A program made the translations under genes and the position numbers. Below the pieces are notes generated by a model. The model did no database searches. It had not been told where the DNA came from and worked only from the letters and a program-made list of their open reading frames with translations. From contig NZ_JAAEAA010000015.1 of the NCBI RefSeq assembly GCF_010119545.1, positions 1 to 64,000 on the forward strand: a DNA stretch of 64,000 nucleotides. The letters run 5' to 3'. The DNA is from Pontibacter fetidus. Lineage in GTDB: Bacteria; Bacteroidota; Bacteroidia; Cytophagales; Hymenobacteraceae. Shown in pieces: positions 8,779 to 17,071 of this stretch (positions within the stretch are counted from its first letter, which is position 1; each line of letters opens with the position of its first letter).

Positions 8779-9498
8779 CTAATAAGCTTCCAGCAGGAAC
8801 GTAATATCATCTGATGGAGCAAACTCCATTGGCTTTTGGCCTTGCAGGAAAACGCGTGCCGTAAGCGGGCCTTTTAATTCTATTTTATCACTTTGAACGC
8901 GCAGCATGCTACCTTCTCGCAGTCCTACAACTGGCTGACGGTTGTGCCCATGAAACTCTAGAATTCTGGTTTCGCGGGTTTCGCCCATGTGGGTAGAGTC
9001 TGGTATTGGGTCCAGGTAATGCGGGTTGATGTTGAATGGCACTAGTTCCAAAGCATCCAGCGTTTTGGGGTGTACAATAGGCATGTCGTTAGTGGTACCT
9101 ATAGTTTTACCAGCTACGTTTGTTCCGGCACTGGTCCCGATGTACGGCATGCCTTTACGAACACGCTCTTTCAAGGGCTCTACCAGTTTGTTGGCGTATA
9201 GTTGCTTTAAAAGCAAAAAGGTATTACCACCACCTATAAAAACGGCTTCGGCTTCGTTTACAGCTTTCACCGGGTTATCATGCTCGTGCACGCCGGTCAC
9301 GCTTATACCCCATTTCTCAAAAGCTTCGCGTGCTTTAGCTGTATAATCAGCATGTGATATGCCATTTGGGCGAGCAAAGGGTATAAACAAGAGGCTGCTT
9401 TTGCCTTTCAGTAATTCTTTTATTTCAGATTCGGCATGTTCCAGGTAACCGGTTCCATGCGTGGTAGATGTGCTTATTAATAACAAATTTCTGCTCAT
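8779..9498 (-). CDS. pepE: Dipeptidase E (alpha-aspartyl dipeptidase)
   Basis: PepE is a cytoplasmic serine peptidase of family S51 that hydrolyses dipeptides with an N-terminal aspartate. The 239-residue length fits. The nucleophile is Ser123 in the elbow GTSAGTN, and EAVFIGGGNTF (about residues 84-94) and NPHYLD are further family marks. Its promoter must lie in the spacer after 9498. Transcription likely ends at the hairpin at 8728-8749, so it is separate from rlmD. Confidence 0.92.
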   Translation of the reverse strand: MSRNLLLISTSTTHGTGYLEHAESEIKELLKGKSSLLFIPFARPNGISHADYTAKAREAFEKWGISVTGVHEHDNPVKAVNEAEAVFIGGGNTFLLLKQLYANKLVEPLKERVRKGMPYIGTSAGTNVAGKTIGTTNDMPIVHPKTLDALELVPFNINPHYLDPIPDSTHMGETRETRILEFHGHNRQPVVGLREGSMLRVQSDKIELKGPLTARVFLQGQKPMEFAPSDDITFLLEAY

Positions 9499-9688
9499 AC
9501 TTCAAAAGTATAGAATTTGCCTGAGCTATAGTATAGTTGTTCTTAAGTTTTGGCTGAATGCTGATGGTTGATATGTTTAATTGTTGATTGCTGATTTTTT
9601 AATCAGTTAGGGTAAAAGACGCAACATATTGCATCTCTACAACATCTCAACTTACTAACTTACACTTTTCTAACTTCCTAACTACAAA

Positions 9689-9952
9689 TCATTCGTTCTC
9701 TTTGTTGATAGAGAGCTTGAGTTTTATAGTTTCGGCATAGGGGTCGAGAGCGTGGTAAGTGGTAAGGGCGCGTACTAGGCCGATGCTTTTTAGGTCGTAA
9801 AAAAACCAGAGTTCCACGTAAAAATCATAGAGCCAGTACAGGTCAATTTTACACCAGCCTCTGATGCGGTGATGCAGGTAATGCCCTTCGGTAAGGGCGA
9901 TCTCTGCCTGAAGGTGCGGCGGCAGATTATTGAATTCTTCGGGGCTGATCAT
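9689..9952 (-). CDS. Hypothetical protein (87 aa)
   Basis: This small protein has no recognised domain. It starts MISPEEFNNLPPHLQ and has a tryptophan/tyrosine-rich centre (IDLYWLYDFYVELWFFYD) which could be an amphipathic or buried helix. No signal peptide is seen. The aromatic pattern, acidic start and polar tail look like a real protein. It follows another small gene (10046-10306) on the same strand, with a terminator between them. Confidence 0.6.
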   Translation of the reverse strand: MISPEEFNNLPPHLQAEIALTEGHYLHHRIRGWCKIDLYWLYDFYVELWFFYDLKSIGLVRALTTYHALDPYAETIKLKLSINKENE

Positions 9953-9994
9953 AACTCAAACCGGATACTACACAAACCAACTGAAATAAAAAAA

Positions 9995-10013
9995 AGGCTG
10001 CTCATGGCAGCCT
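9995..10013 (-). terminator. Terminator after the 10046 gene
   Basis: AGGCTGC (9995-10001) and GCAGCCT (10007-10013) form a tight hairpin. On the minus strand it is followed by a run of T residues. It lies 33 bp after the stop at 10046. Confidence 0.75.
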
Positions 10014-10045
10014 TTCTCATTAACGTAAATAGTTACTGAAAGATT

Positions 10046-10306
10046 TTAATTCAGAAACAAAGTATATAATTCGAATCGGTGAGAAGCAAAGCTCCAGTGT
10101 GATGATGAAGGATGTATTTCCACGCCATCTTCATCCATCAGGGTAATGGCAAAGCCTTCGCCCTGGTTCATCGGTTCTGTAAAGTGCTTTACAGGATATA
10201 TTTTGCCTTCTTCCACCCACTCTTCCGGCTCAAATGCCGGTAACGATGCATCTATACATTTGGCATAAACTGCCATATAGTTCGGAGGTACAAATAAGTT
10301 AACCAT
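10046..10306 (-). CDS. Hypothetical protein (86 aa)
   Basis: The protein starts MVNLFVPPNYMAVYAKCIDASLPAFEPEEWVEEGKIYPVKHF and includes GFAITLMDEDGVEIHPSSSHWSF. The EEGKIYPVKHF...LMDEDGVEIHP wording resembles small beta-barrel unknowns of Bacteroidota and phages, but I cannot name a family. It has no signal peptide or membrane segment. A terminator follows it. The 10307-10726 spacer upstream holds no gene that I can support. Confidence 0.65.
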   Translation of the reverse strand: MVNLFVPPNYMAVYAKCIDASLPAFEPEEWVEEGKIYPVKHFTEPMNQGEGFAITLMDEDGVEIHPSSSHWSFASHRFELYTLFLN

Positions 10307-10726
10307 GATGTTCTAACTTCAATATCAGAAAAATAATTCCGCTGCTGCACCTTTGGCAGGCCCTACAGCTACATATAAATTTACAAAAAGCGTGCCTATA
10401 AATACAGGTAAATCTGTGCAATAAATAATCCAGTTTTTTACCTGACAAACCAGCAAATAGCACTGCTAATGGCAGAACTATAGGTTCGGCATTAGTAATA
10501 TAAAGCAAAAACTAATACAATGCAACAATGCGCCGTTAACTTGGCAAATACATTTACCTTGCTTTAATTCAGCACGTTATGTATATTCATATGTTAATAC
10601 TTTTTTAAAACAGCCTATCATTTTGTTTAACAAATTAACCATGCCAGTTGCCGGCCACTTTGGCCTAAGGTGCGTAGTTAAATATTCCTTTACTTATAGT
10701 TACCACGTTATTTACCGTAAGAATCT

Positions 10727-11794
10727 ATGGAGGCAAATGAAAATCAGAACCGGAGCAAACATACTTTTCCGGTAGCGCCCGGCGTATGGGGCATGAAGAC
10801 CGTATTCGTGAACCTGTACTTTGTAAGCGAACCGGACGGCACCTGGACCCTGATTGATACCGGGGTGTATGGCTCGGCGGGCAAAATAAAAGCTGCTGCC
10901 GAAGAGCTGTTCGGGCCAGGCACAAAACCGCGTTCCATCCTGCTCACGCACGGCCACTTCGATCACATCGGCGCTGTTAAAGAGCTTGCCAACGAATGGG
11001 ATGTACCAGTTTATGCCCACCCGCTAGAGCTCCCTTACCTGACCGGCCGCTCCAGCTACCCGCCACCAGATGCCAGCGTAGGCGGAGGCGGTATGGCCTA
11101 CATGGCATTTTTGTACCCCAAAAAACCTATTAACATAACCAACCACGTAGAACTACTCCCTCAGGATGGTACCGTTCCCGGCTTACCACGCTGGCACTGG
11201 TTGCACACGCCGGGCCACACAGCGGGGCACGTTTCGTTTTTCAGGGAGAGCGACAGAGTGCTGCTGGCAGGGGATGCTTTTATCACCCGCCACGGCGAAT
11301 CGATGGTAGCTGTGATGACGCAAAAAAAACATGTGTACGGACCGCCAAAATATTACACCACCGATTGGGCCGAAGCACACCATTCTGTAGAGAAACTGGC
11401 AAACTTGAGCCCGGCCGTAGCTGCTACCGGACACGGTATGCCTATGCGGGGGCAAACCCTGCAATGGCAGTTAGATGACTTGGTACATGACTTCTGGACG
11501 GTAGCTGTGCCCGAGCATGGCCGCTATGTGCATGAGCCTGCCATAACAGATGAATTGGGGGTAGTATCGGTGCCGCCAGCGCCAAGTAACCCCGTACCTA
11601 AAGTGCTGATGGCGGCCGGGGTGGTAGCCCTTGCCGGTGCAGCTATAGTTGCCATGCGCCACAAAAACGGCAAAGCAAAAACAGACAAAACATATCCATC
11701 CGGCAGGCCGTTTTCGCATAACAGGCCCCTGACAGATGTGCCGCCAACTATAGCTGACGACGTTGCACAGGAACATACCAATAATTACCCGTAA
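10727..11794 (+). CDS. MBL-fold metallo-hydrolase with a C-terminal membrane anchor
   Basis: The first 270 or so residues form a metallo-beta-lactamase fold with the metal motif HGHFDH (His75, His77, Asp79, His80), HTPGHTAGH, GDAF and a final TGHG. Such enzymes hydrolyse thioesters, lactones or phosphoesters; the substrate is not evident. The extra C-terminal part has a hydrophobic helix (VLMAAGVVALAGAAIVAM, about residues 293-310) followed by basic residues (RHKNGKAKTDK), which suggests a tail anchor with the catalytic domain on the cytoplasmic side. No N-terminal signal is seen. It is transcribed alone and ends at a strong hairpin. Confidence 0.85.
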   Translation: MEANENQNRSKHTFPVAPGVWGMKTVFVNLYFVSEPDGTWTLIDTGVYGSAGKIKAAAEELFGPGTKPRSILLTHGHFDHIGAVKELANEWDVPVYAHPLELPYLTGRSSYPPPDASVGGGGMAYMAFLYPKKPINITNHVELLPQDGTVPGLPRWHWLHTPGHTAGHVSFFRESDRVLLAGDAFITRHGESMVAVMTQKKHVYGPPKYYTTDWAEAHHSVEKLANLSPAVAATGHGMPMRGQTLQWQLDDLVHDFWTVAVPEHGRYVHEPAITDELGVVSVPPAPSNPVPKVLMAAGVVALAGAAIVAMRHKNGKAKTDKTYPSGRPFSHNRPLTDVPPTIADDVAQEHTNNYP

Positions 11795-11795
11795 C

Positions 11796-11837
11796 AAAAA
11801 AGGGCTGGCAGTTTTTATACTGCCGGCCCTTTTTTAA
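11796..11837. terminator. Bidirectional terminator after the MBL gene
   Basis: AAAAAAGGGCTGGCAG and CTGCCGGCCCTTTTTT form a long stem with one mismatch. It lies between the convergent MBL and 11853 genes and can serve both. Confidence 0.85.
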
Positions 11838-11852
11838 ACTATAGTTTTACAG

Positions 11853-12032
11853 TTATGATTTGCCCCTGCCCGAGCCGCTTTTCTTGCCGCCACCATCGTG
11901 TTTGTTTACGGTAGCCCAGGCTCTTTTTTCAGCTTCTTTATCACTTACGCCACGTTTTTCATAGCTCTCCTCAATATGCTGCGCCTGGCGCTTCTGCTTA
12001 TCGGTGTAGGCTGACTTATCTCCTTGTGCCAT
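11853..12032 (-). CDS. Small stress-type protein (59 aa), "plasmid stabilization"/ChaB-like annotation
   Basis: This short gene runs from the ATG at 12030-12032 to the TAA at 11853-11855. The protein begins MAQGDKSAYTDKQKRQAQ, contains EESYEKRGVSDKEAEKRAWATVNK and ends in a Gly/Ser/Lys-rich tail. I recognise this pattern as a widespread family of about 60 residues, often labelled plasmid stabilization protein without firm evidence. Its very charged helical part and flexible tail suggest a nucleic-acid-binding or stress protein, which is inference. It shares a terminator with the convergent MBL gene. Confidence 0.85.
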   Translation of the reverse strand: MAQGDKSAYTDKQKRQAQHIEESYEKRGVSDKEAEKRAWATVNKHDGGGKKSGSGRGKS

Positions 12033-12138
12033 AATCTACTTTAGTTTAAATGAAACATATGCAAGCCCGAAGGCCCAGCTATAGTTTACGGCACTAACAT
12101 AAAAATGGCCCGAATGTAAGGAGGCAAAAGATGTGTAG

Positions 12139-13287
12139 CTAATAACTGGTTGCCTTAAAGTAAATTTTAAACGTAGATCCTACGCCTTCTTCACTTTCTA
12201 CTTCTATGCGGTCGCCGTTATTTTCCAGTATCCTTTTTACGATGTATAAGCCAAGCCCCGATCCCTCTACGTGTGTGTGCATACGCCGGTACATCTGGAA
12301 TACTTTATCCCGTTGTGCTTCGTTCATGCCCAGCCCGTTATCAGCTATACTTAGCACCAGTTGCTCCGGGCTTGGTTGCGTCATGGTTACATTTATTTCC
12401 GGGACTCTGTCCGGAGACGAATACTTGATGGCATTGGATAACAGGTTATATACAATGCTGCGCAGGTTTTTACGCGGATAGCGCAACAACGAAAAGCCCT
12501 GTAGGTTAGAATGGATGCGGGCACCTTTTCTTTCCATGTTCAGCTGCAGATCCTCTTTCACTTCTTCTAGCAGGCCCTGTAGTTCAACTACTTCTTTAGT
12601 AGCATTGCTATCCTGCAGCCTTGCCACTTCAGTCAGGTCAGTTATTACATTTTTAAGCCTGTTTATAGAGGCGGTTATTCTGTCAAGTATAGGGTGGTGC
12701 GTGTTATCGCCAAGGTCTTCCTTCAGTACCTCAACAAGGCCCTCCAGGTTTATGACTGGTGCTTTTAAGTCGTGCGAGGCAGTGTATACAAAGTTATCGA
12801 GGTCGGTATTGATGCGGAGCAGCTCCTGGTTTTTGTGCATCAGTTCCTCATTTTTGCGGCGCTCCGACAGGTCTCTGGTTACTTTCGAAAAACCAATGTG
12901 TTTGCCCTGCTTGTTATAAACAGCCGTAATAACCACGTTTGCCCATATCTGGGTGCCGTCTTTACGTACACGCCAGCCTTCGTCCTCAAACTTACCGTCT
13001 GCTTTTGCTTTGGTTAACTCAAATTGCGGGTAATTACTTTCTATCGCCTCTCTGGGGTAAAAAATAGAAAAATGCTTGCCTATAATCTCACTGGCTTTAT
13101 ACCCCTTAATATGTTCGGCACCGGCATTCCAGGTAATAATGCTACCCGATGTATCCAGCATAAAGATGGCATAATCGTTTACGCCTTCAATAAGTAAGCG
13201 GTATAGTTCTGCAGTATTAAGGTTATTGGTCGCTTCGGTGCTTGTTGATCCCTCTGTTAAAGGCAAAGAGTTGTTTGTTTTACTCAT
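12139..13287 (-). CDS. PAS-domain sensor histidine kinase
   Basis: The protein of about 382 residues has a PAS domain (YAIFMLDTSGSIITWNAGAEHIKGYKASEIIGKHF) with PAC segment, then HisKA with phospho-acceptor His in YTASHDLKAPVINL, and a HATPase domain (NLLSNAIKYS, DNGLGMNEAQRDKVFQMYRR, GSGLGLYIVKRI). There is no membrane segment, so it likely senses a cytoplasmic signal, perhaps through a PAS cofactor. I start at the ATG at 13285-13287 (MSKTNNSLPL); the longer frame begins at TTG and adds 22 unlikely residues. No response regulator is adjacent, so it is an orphan kinase. Confidence 0.88.
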   Translation of the reverse strand: MSKTNNSLPLTEGSTSTEATNNLNTAELYRLLIEGVNDYAIFMLDTSGSIITWNAGAEHIKGYKASEIIGKHFSIFYPREAIESNYPQFELTKAKADGKFEDEGWRVRKDGTQIWANVVITAVYNKQGKHIGFSKVTRDLSERRKNEELMHKNQELLRINTDLDNFVYTASHDLKAPVINLEGLVEVLKEDLGDNTHHPILDRITASINRLKNVITDLTEVARLQDSNATKEVVELQGLLEEVKEDLQLNMERKGARIHSNLQGFSLLRYPRKNLRSIVYNLLSNAIKYSSPDRVPEINVTMTQPSPEQLVLSIADNGLGMNEAQRDKVFQMYRRMHTHVEGSGLGLYIVKRILENNGDRIEVESEEGVGSTFKIYFKATSY

Positions 13288-13500
13288 GTGTGCGGCGTTG
13301 CGCTTATTAAAGAACGATAAATTAACCTGTAATTTACAAAGAACCATCCGCAAAAACCAGCTTTAGCAGCTCTATAAATTACCTGGCAAATATAAATCTT
13401 ACTATACTTTTAGTTTATACATTAGTTGTACTAAAAAGCAAAAAAAGGGCTGCAACTATAGTTAGTCAGGAGGTTATAGTTAACTGGGCCTGCCACAAAA

Positions 13501-13524
13501 AAGCCCGGCGGTTTTGCCGGGCTT
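13501..13524 (-). terminator. Terminator after the first DUF4249 gene
   Basis: AAGCCCGGC and GCCGGGCTT form a 9-bp stem with a short loop, followed on the minus strand by TTTTTTG. It is seven bases beyond the stop codon. Confidence 0.85.
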
Positions 13525-13530
13525 GTATTT

Positions 13531-14430
13531 TTAGTTTATCTCTATTTTTGTTACCAATTGGTTGTACCCGGCAAATACCCCAAGGCCGCCCTGCATGTTG
13601 GTATACATCAGCGCAGGTTCAGCAAACGGATTGCCATTCGATTCTTCCTGCTTGTCCAGGGCCCGGTGGTAAAGGAAATAGTTTTTGTCTGATACGACCA
13701 GCACACAGTTTATATAGTAGGGCTTATCAACGCTTCCGGAATTATAGTCGTAGTAAACCAATGGCTCCGAAGACATAATGCTGCCCTGGTAATCTTCGTC
13801 GTCCTGCAGTTGCTTGTCCTCGTTATCGTAGCTGCCATAAAGGCCCTCTTTATACGTATGCTTTTTGCCACTGAAATCTGTAAACGAATACTCTTTAAAG
13901 GCCAGGGTACGGTAAAAATTTTTGACTCCGGGGGCATCCTGCCATTTAAAGGTAATGGTATACTTAGGCACGCTTTGTCCATAATAATCCTGTATGATGG
14001 TGTAAGGCGCTGTTGCTTCGGTTATCGTTATACCATCGGTTAAGGGTATGGTACAAGTGGCTTCGGCGGTGCTGCCGGGCGCCGCTACTTTTAAATGGTA
14101 TGTTTTTCCGGCTTGCACAGGCCAGGCACGCGCATCGGCTTCGTACTGGTTAGTAGTTGCATTGTAAGCCAGCGCAACTATAGCTGTACCATCTGCTATA
14201 GTAACTACAGCATCCTTTACATTGCGTTGTTCTTCCGTTAGCTGCTTGCCCAGGGCAGGTTGTGTTTTCTGTACCCGCACTACCAGCATGGTGTCCTGTG
14301 GCGAAATATAAGACACCACTACCAGTTTCGACTTACTTTCAAACGATTCAATATTGTTCACATCGCTTTCGCAGCCGGTAAGGGTTGTAACTATAGTTAC
14401 CAGCAGGGTTATTACGCGTAAAATTTTCAT
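13531..14430 (-). CDS. DUF4249 family lipoprotein (pair 1)
   Basis: The 299-residue protein has a lipoprotein signal peptide (MKILRVITLLVTIVTTLTGC) with lipobox LTGC, so it should be anchored in the outer membrane. The rest is a DUF4249-type beta-rich domain (VVSYISPQDTMLVVRVQKTQPALG) ending with NPFAEPALMYTNMQGGLGVFAGYN. It starts 19 bp after the TonB-receptor gene on the same strand, and the same pair appears at 57695-60813. In this family the lipoprotein is thought to act with its neighbouring receptor, much as SusD does with SusC. The substrate is unknown. Confidence 0.88.
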   Translation of the reverse strand: MKILRVITLLVTIVTTLTGCESDVNNIESFESKSKLVVVSYISPQDTMLVVRVQKTQPALGKQLTEEQRNVKDAVVTIADGTAIVALAYNATTNQYEADARAWPVQAGKTYHLKVAAPGSTAEATCTIPLTDGITITEATAPYTIIQDYYGQSVPKYTITFKWQDAPGVKNFYRTLAFKEYSFTDFSGKKHTYKEGLYGSYDNEDKQLQDDEDYQGSIMSSEPLVYYDYNSGSVDKPYYINCVLVVSDKNYFLYHRALDKQEESNGNPFAEPALMYTNMQGGLGVFAGYNQLVTKIEIN

Positions 14431-14449
14431 ATCAGTGTTTTCAGAAAGA

Positions 14450-16804
14450 TCAGAATTTGGAACCGTAGCTAAACGAAGGAATGATCGGGAAAAGCGTAAC
14501 CTGTTTCAGTTTTGCTTCCGTTTGCTGACCTTCTGTAGACTCTACATCTATGTAATAAAAGAATGGATTTTTACGATTGTAGGCGTTATAAAAGCTTACT
14601 TCCCAGGTGCGTTCTCCCCACTTTTTCTTTTTATGGAATTGTATGCCCAGGTCCATGCGGTGGTAAGCGGCCATACGGGAGCTGTTGCGTTCGCCATAGT
14701 CCACGGCTTTGTTATTGTAGTAAGAGTACCACTCTATTTCGTATTTACTTGGTTTGTTAGGGCTATCGTTATAGCTGCCGGTTGGCATAGTTACCGCATT
14801 GCCGGTGCCGTATACCCACGTACCAGACAAGGTAATGTTCTCGCGCAGCTCATAAATACCTACCAACGAAATGTCGTGGCGGCGGTCATAACGCGCGTAG
14901 AATTTTTTGCCAAAGTTTACAGAATCAAACTGTTGCTGCGTCCACGACAAAGTATAACCTGCCCAACCCGAGAATCGTCCTGCTTTTTTCTGCAGCAAAA
15001 ACTCCAGGCCATAAGACCAGCCCTGCCCGGCCGTAATGTTATCTTCCCAGCTTACTTCATCGGCAGTTTCCGGGTCGTCCATCATCAAAAAGCTGGCTCC
15101 CTCTTTATACCCTATTATGTTATCCGACTTTTTATAGTAGCCTTCTATCGTTAGGGCCAGGTCTTTTTGGGTAAAATCTTTAGCCACACCTACAGCTACC
15201 TGCTGCGACCGTTGTGGTACTATGCGGTCTGTAGTTGGCACCCACAGGTCGGTTGGCAGGCCAATACCGGTGTTGCTGATCAGGTGCACATACTGGTTCA
15301 TGCGGGCATAAGAGGCTTTCACGGCCAGGTCGTCGCGCAGGTTATAAGCTGCCGATAAGCGGGGCTCAGGCATCAGGTAGCTTTTGTGTTCGGAGGCAAA
15401 GTGGCTTAACCTGAAACCTGCATTTACCCGGAATAACGGCGATGGCTTGTAAGTATCTTCTATATATACCGATGATTCGAGGCTGTTTATACTTTGCTTA
15501 TGATTCTTTAAGCCCGTCCTTTCAGAGTCTTTAACAACCAGTGCGCTTGGCGTAAACATATGGAACGTAGACTGCACACCAGCCCGGATGGCATGCTCCG
15601 GATTTGGCATAAAATCAAGGTCAGATTTCATTGAAACATCCTGTATACCTGAGAAGTAATTCAGCTCATAGTTGCCATTCTCAGCGTCTTTCTCTTCTGC
15701 TGATATATTGAATTTGTACCGGCTGAAAATAAGGGATGTGTTGGAAAAAAGCTGATCGTTAAACAAGTGGTTCCAGCGCAGTGTGCCAGTGGCGTTACCC
15801 CAGTGTACGCCGCCCATACTTTCGCTTTCTTTATCTTCATCTTTGTAAAAGAAGCGGTCCTGACCAAAGTAGCCGCTCAGGTATAGTTTGTTCTTGCGGC
15901 CAAAATCATAGTTTACTTTCGTGTTCAGGTCATAAAAATAGTAACCGGCCTTGCCGTCAGTTGGCATAAATGGCCGGGCAAGTACATCGGCATACGTCCG
16001 GCGCCCCGAAACCAGAAACGACGACTTTCCTTTTTTAAGCGGCCCTTCCAGCATCAATCTCGAGGATATTAGCCCGATACCACCTTCGCCGTGCAGTTCT
16101 TCCTTGTTGCCATCTTTCATATTAAGTTCGATAACCGAAGACAGCCTGCCGCCATAACGCGCCGGAAAGCCGCCTTTGGTCAGTTCCACACTTTTAAGTG
16201 CATCGCCGTTAAACAACGAGAAAAACCCGAACAAATGTGAGGCATTGTAAACCGTGGCATCATCCAGAATAATCAGGTTTTGGTCTGGTCCGCCGCCGCG
16301 CACATAAATGCCGCTGTTGCCTTCGCTGCCCTTCTGCACGCCCGGCATCAGCTGCAACACTTTCATTACATCTTTCTCGCCCAACAGCATCGGTATATTT
16401 TTTATCTGCGCTATCGGAACAACTATCTTGCTCATCTCTACCGAGCGGCTAACTTTTTCTACCCGCTCGGCCACTACTTCTACCTCTTTTAAAGATGTTT
16501 CCAGGCGTTGCAGGTCTATGTTGAGTGCCGTATTCTGGCGCAGTACTAACGTCCGGATCTCCTGTTTGTAGCCCAGGTAGCCAAAAGCAAGCCGAACGGA
16601 GTCAGTGGCGGGCAGGGTTAGCGAATAGAACCCGTAGGTATTGGTGCTGGTACTGATAACCGTGCCCGGCTGGTAAATACTAACCCCGATAAGTTGCTCG
16701 CCGCTGCCTTTTTCGCGCACATAGCCACTTATGGTGTATTTATTTTGAGCAAAAGCCAGGCTTATGCTGCCCAATAGCAGCAAGAGGGTAAAAAGCTGTT
16801 TCAT
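14450..16804 (-). CDS. TonB-dependent receptor with carboxypeptidase-like N-terminal domain (pair 1)
   Basis: The 784-residue outer-membrane protein starts with a signal peptide (to about residue 19, SISLAFAQ). A CarboxypepD-regulatory-like domain follows (about 22-100, YTISGYVREKGSGEQLIGVSIYQPG), then a plug domain (LLGEKDVMKVLQLMPGVQKGSEGNSGIYVRGGGPDQNLIILDDATVYN) and a 22-strand-type barrel ending in FSYGSKF. It imports an unknown ligand using TonB energy. It is followed by a DUF4249 lipoprotein. It is clearly paralogous to the receptor at 57695-60007, most strongly in the plug. Confidence 0.92.
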   Translation of the reverse strand: MKQLFTLLLLLGSISLAFAQNKYTISGYVREKGSGEQLIGVSIYQPGTVISTSTNTYGFYSLTLPATDSVRLAFGYLGYKQEIRTLVLRQNTALNIDLQRLETSLKEVEVVAERVEKVSRSVEMSKIVVPIAQIKNIPMLLGEKDVMKVLQLMPGVQKGSEGNSGIYVRGGGPDQNLIILDDATVYNASHLFGFFSLFNGDALKSVELTKGGFPARYGGRLSSVIELNMKDGNKEELHGEGGIGLISSRLMLEGPLKKGKSSFLVSGRRTYADVLARPFMPTDGKAGYYFYDLNTKVNYDFGRKNKLYLSGYFGQDRFFYKDEDKESESMGGVHWGNATGTLRWNHLFNDQLFSNTSLIFSRYKFNISAEEKDAENGNYELNYFSGIQDVSMKSDLDFMPNPEHAIRAGVQSTFHMFTPSALVVKDSERTGLKNHKQSINSLESSVYIEDTYKPSPLFRVNAGFRLSHFASEHKSYLMPEPRLSAAYNLRDDLAVKASYARMNQYVHLISNTGIGLPTDLWVPTTDRIVPQRSQQVAVGVAKDFTQKDLALTIEGYYKKSDNIIGYKEGASFLMMDDPETADEVSWEDNITAGQGWSYGLEFLLQKKAGRFSGWAGYTLSWTQQQFDSVNFGKKFYARYDRRHDISLVGIYELRENITLSGTWVYGTGNAVTMPTGSYNDSPNKPSKYEIEWYSYYNNKAVDYGERNSSRMAAYHRMDLGIQFHKKKKWGERTWEVSFYNAYNRKNPFFYYIDVESTEGQQTEAKLKQVTLFPIIPSFSYGSKF

Positions 16805-17059
16805 AGCGGCTAAAAGTTTAATAATTCAGCAAAAATATATAATATTTCAGTAGCTATAATCGGGCCAAGTATTAAATTCTTAAAATATTTAGTAACCAAA
16901 ATATTAAACCCATTCTGAATAGAGATACTGTAAAATTAGCCAACTATAGTTTTGCAGAGTCTTGATTTTCAACCACTACCGTGCCCTTCCGTACCCGTTC
17001 CAAACTACAGCTTACCGCCTGAAAAGCCACAGAAACTATAGCATCCGGCAACAATTGCC

Positions 17060-17067
17060 TACCTTTG
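17060..17067 (+). promoter_or_regulatory. Bacteroidota-type -7 box at the aminotransferase start
   Basis: TACCTTTG matches TAnnTTTG and ends only four bases before the first ATG at 17072. Transcription would begin at or near the start codon, so the mRNA may be leaderless, or the second ATG at 17081 may be used. Confidence 0.45.
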
Positions 17068-17071
17068 TGTT

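Noticed and set aside
10307-10726. A gene in the spacer before the MBL enzyme
   Set aside because: The only frame (10299-10508, minus) has no family pattern and overlaps the start of the 10046 gene. I see no gene in this spacer.
14354-15154. 266-residue frame on the plus strand over TonB receptor 1
   Set aside because: It lies antisense to a clear receptor gene, and its composition is unlike a protein.
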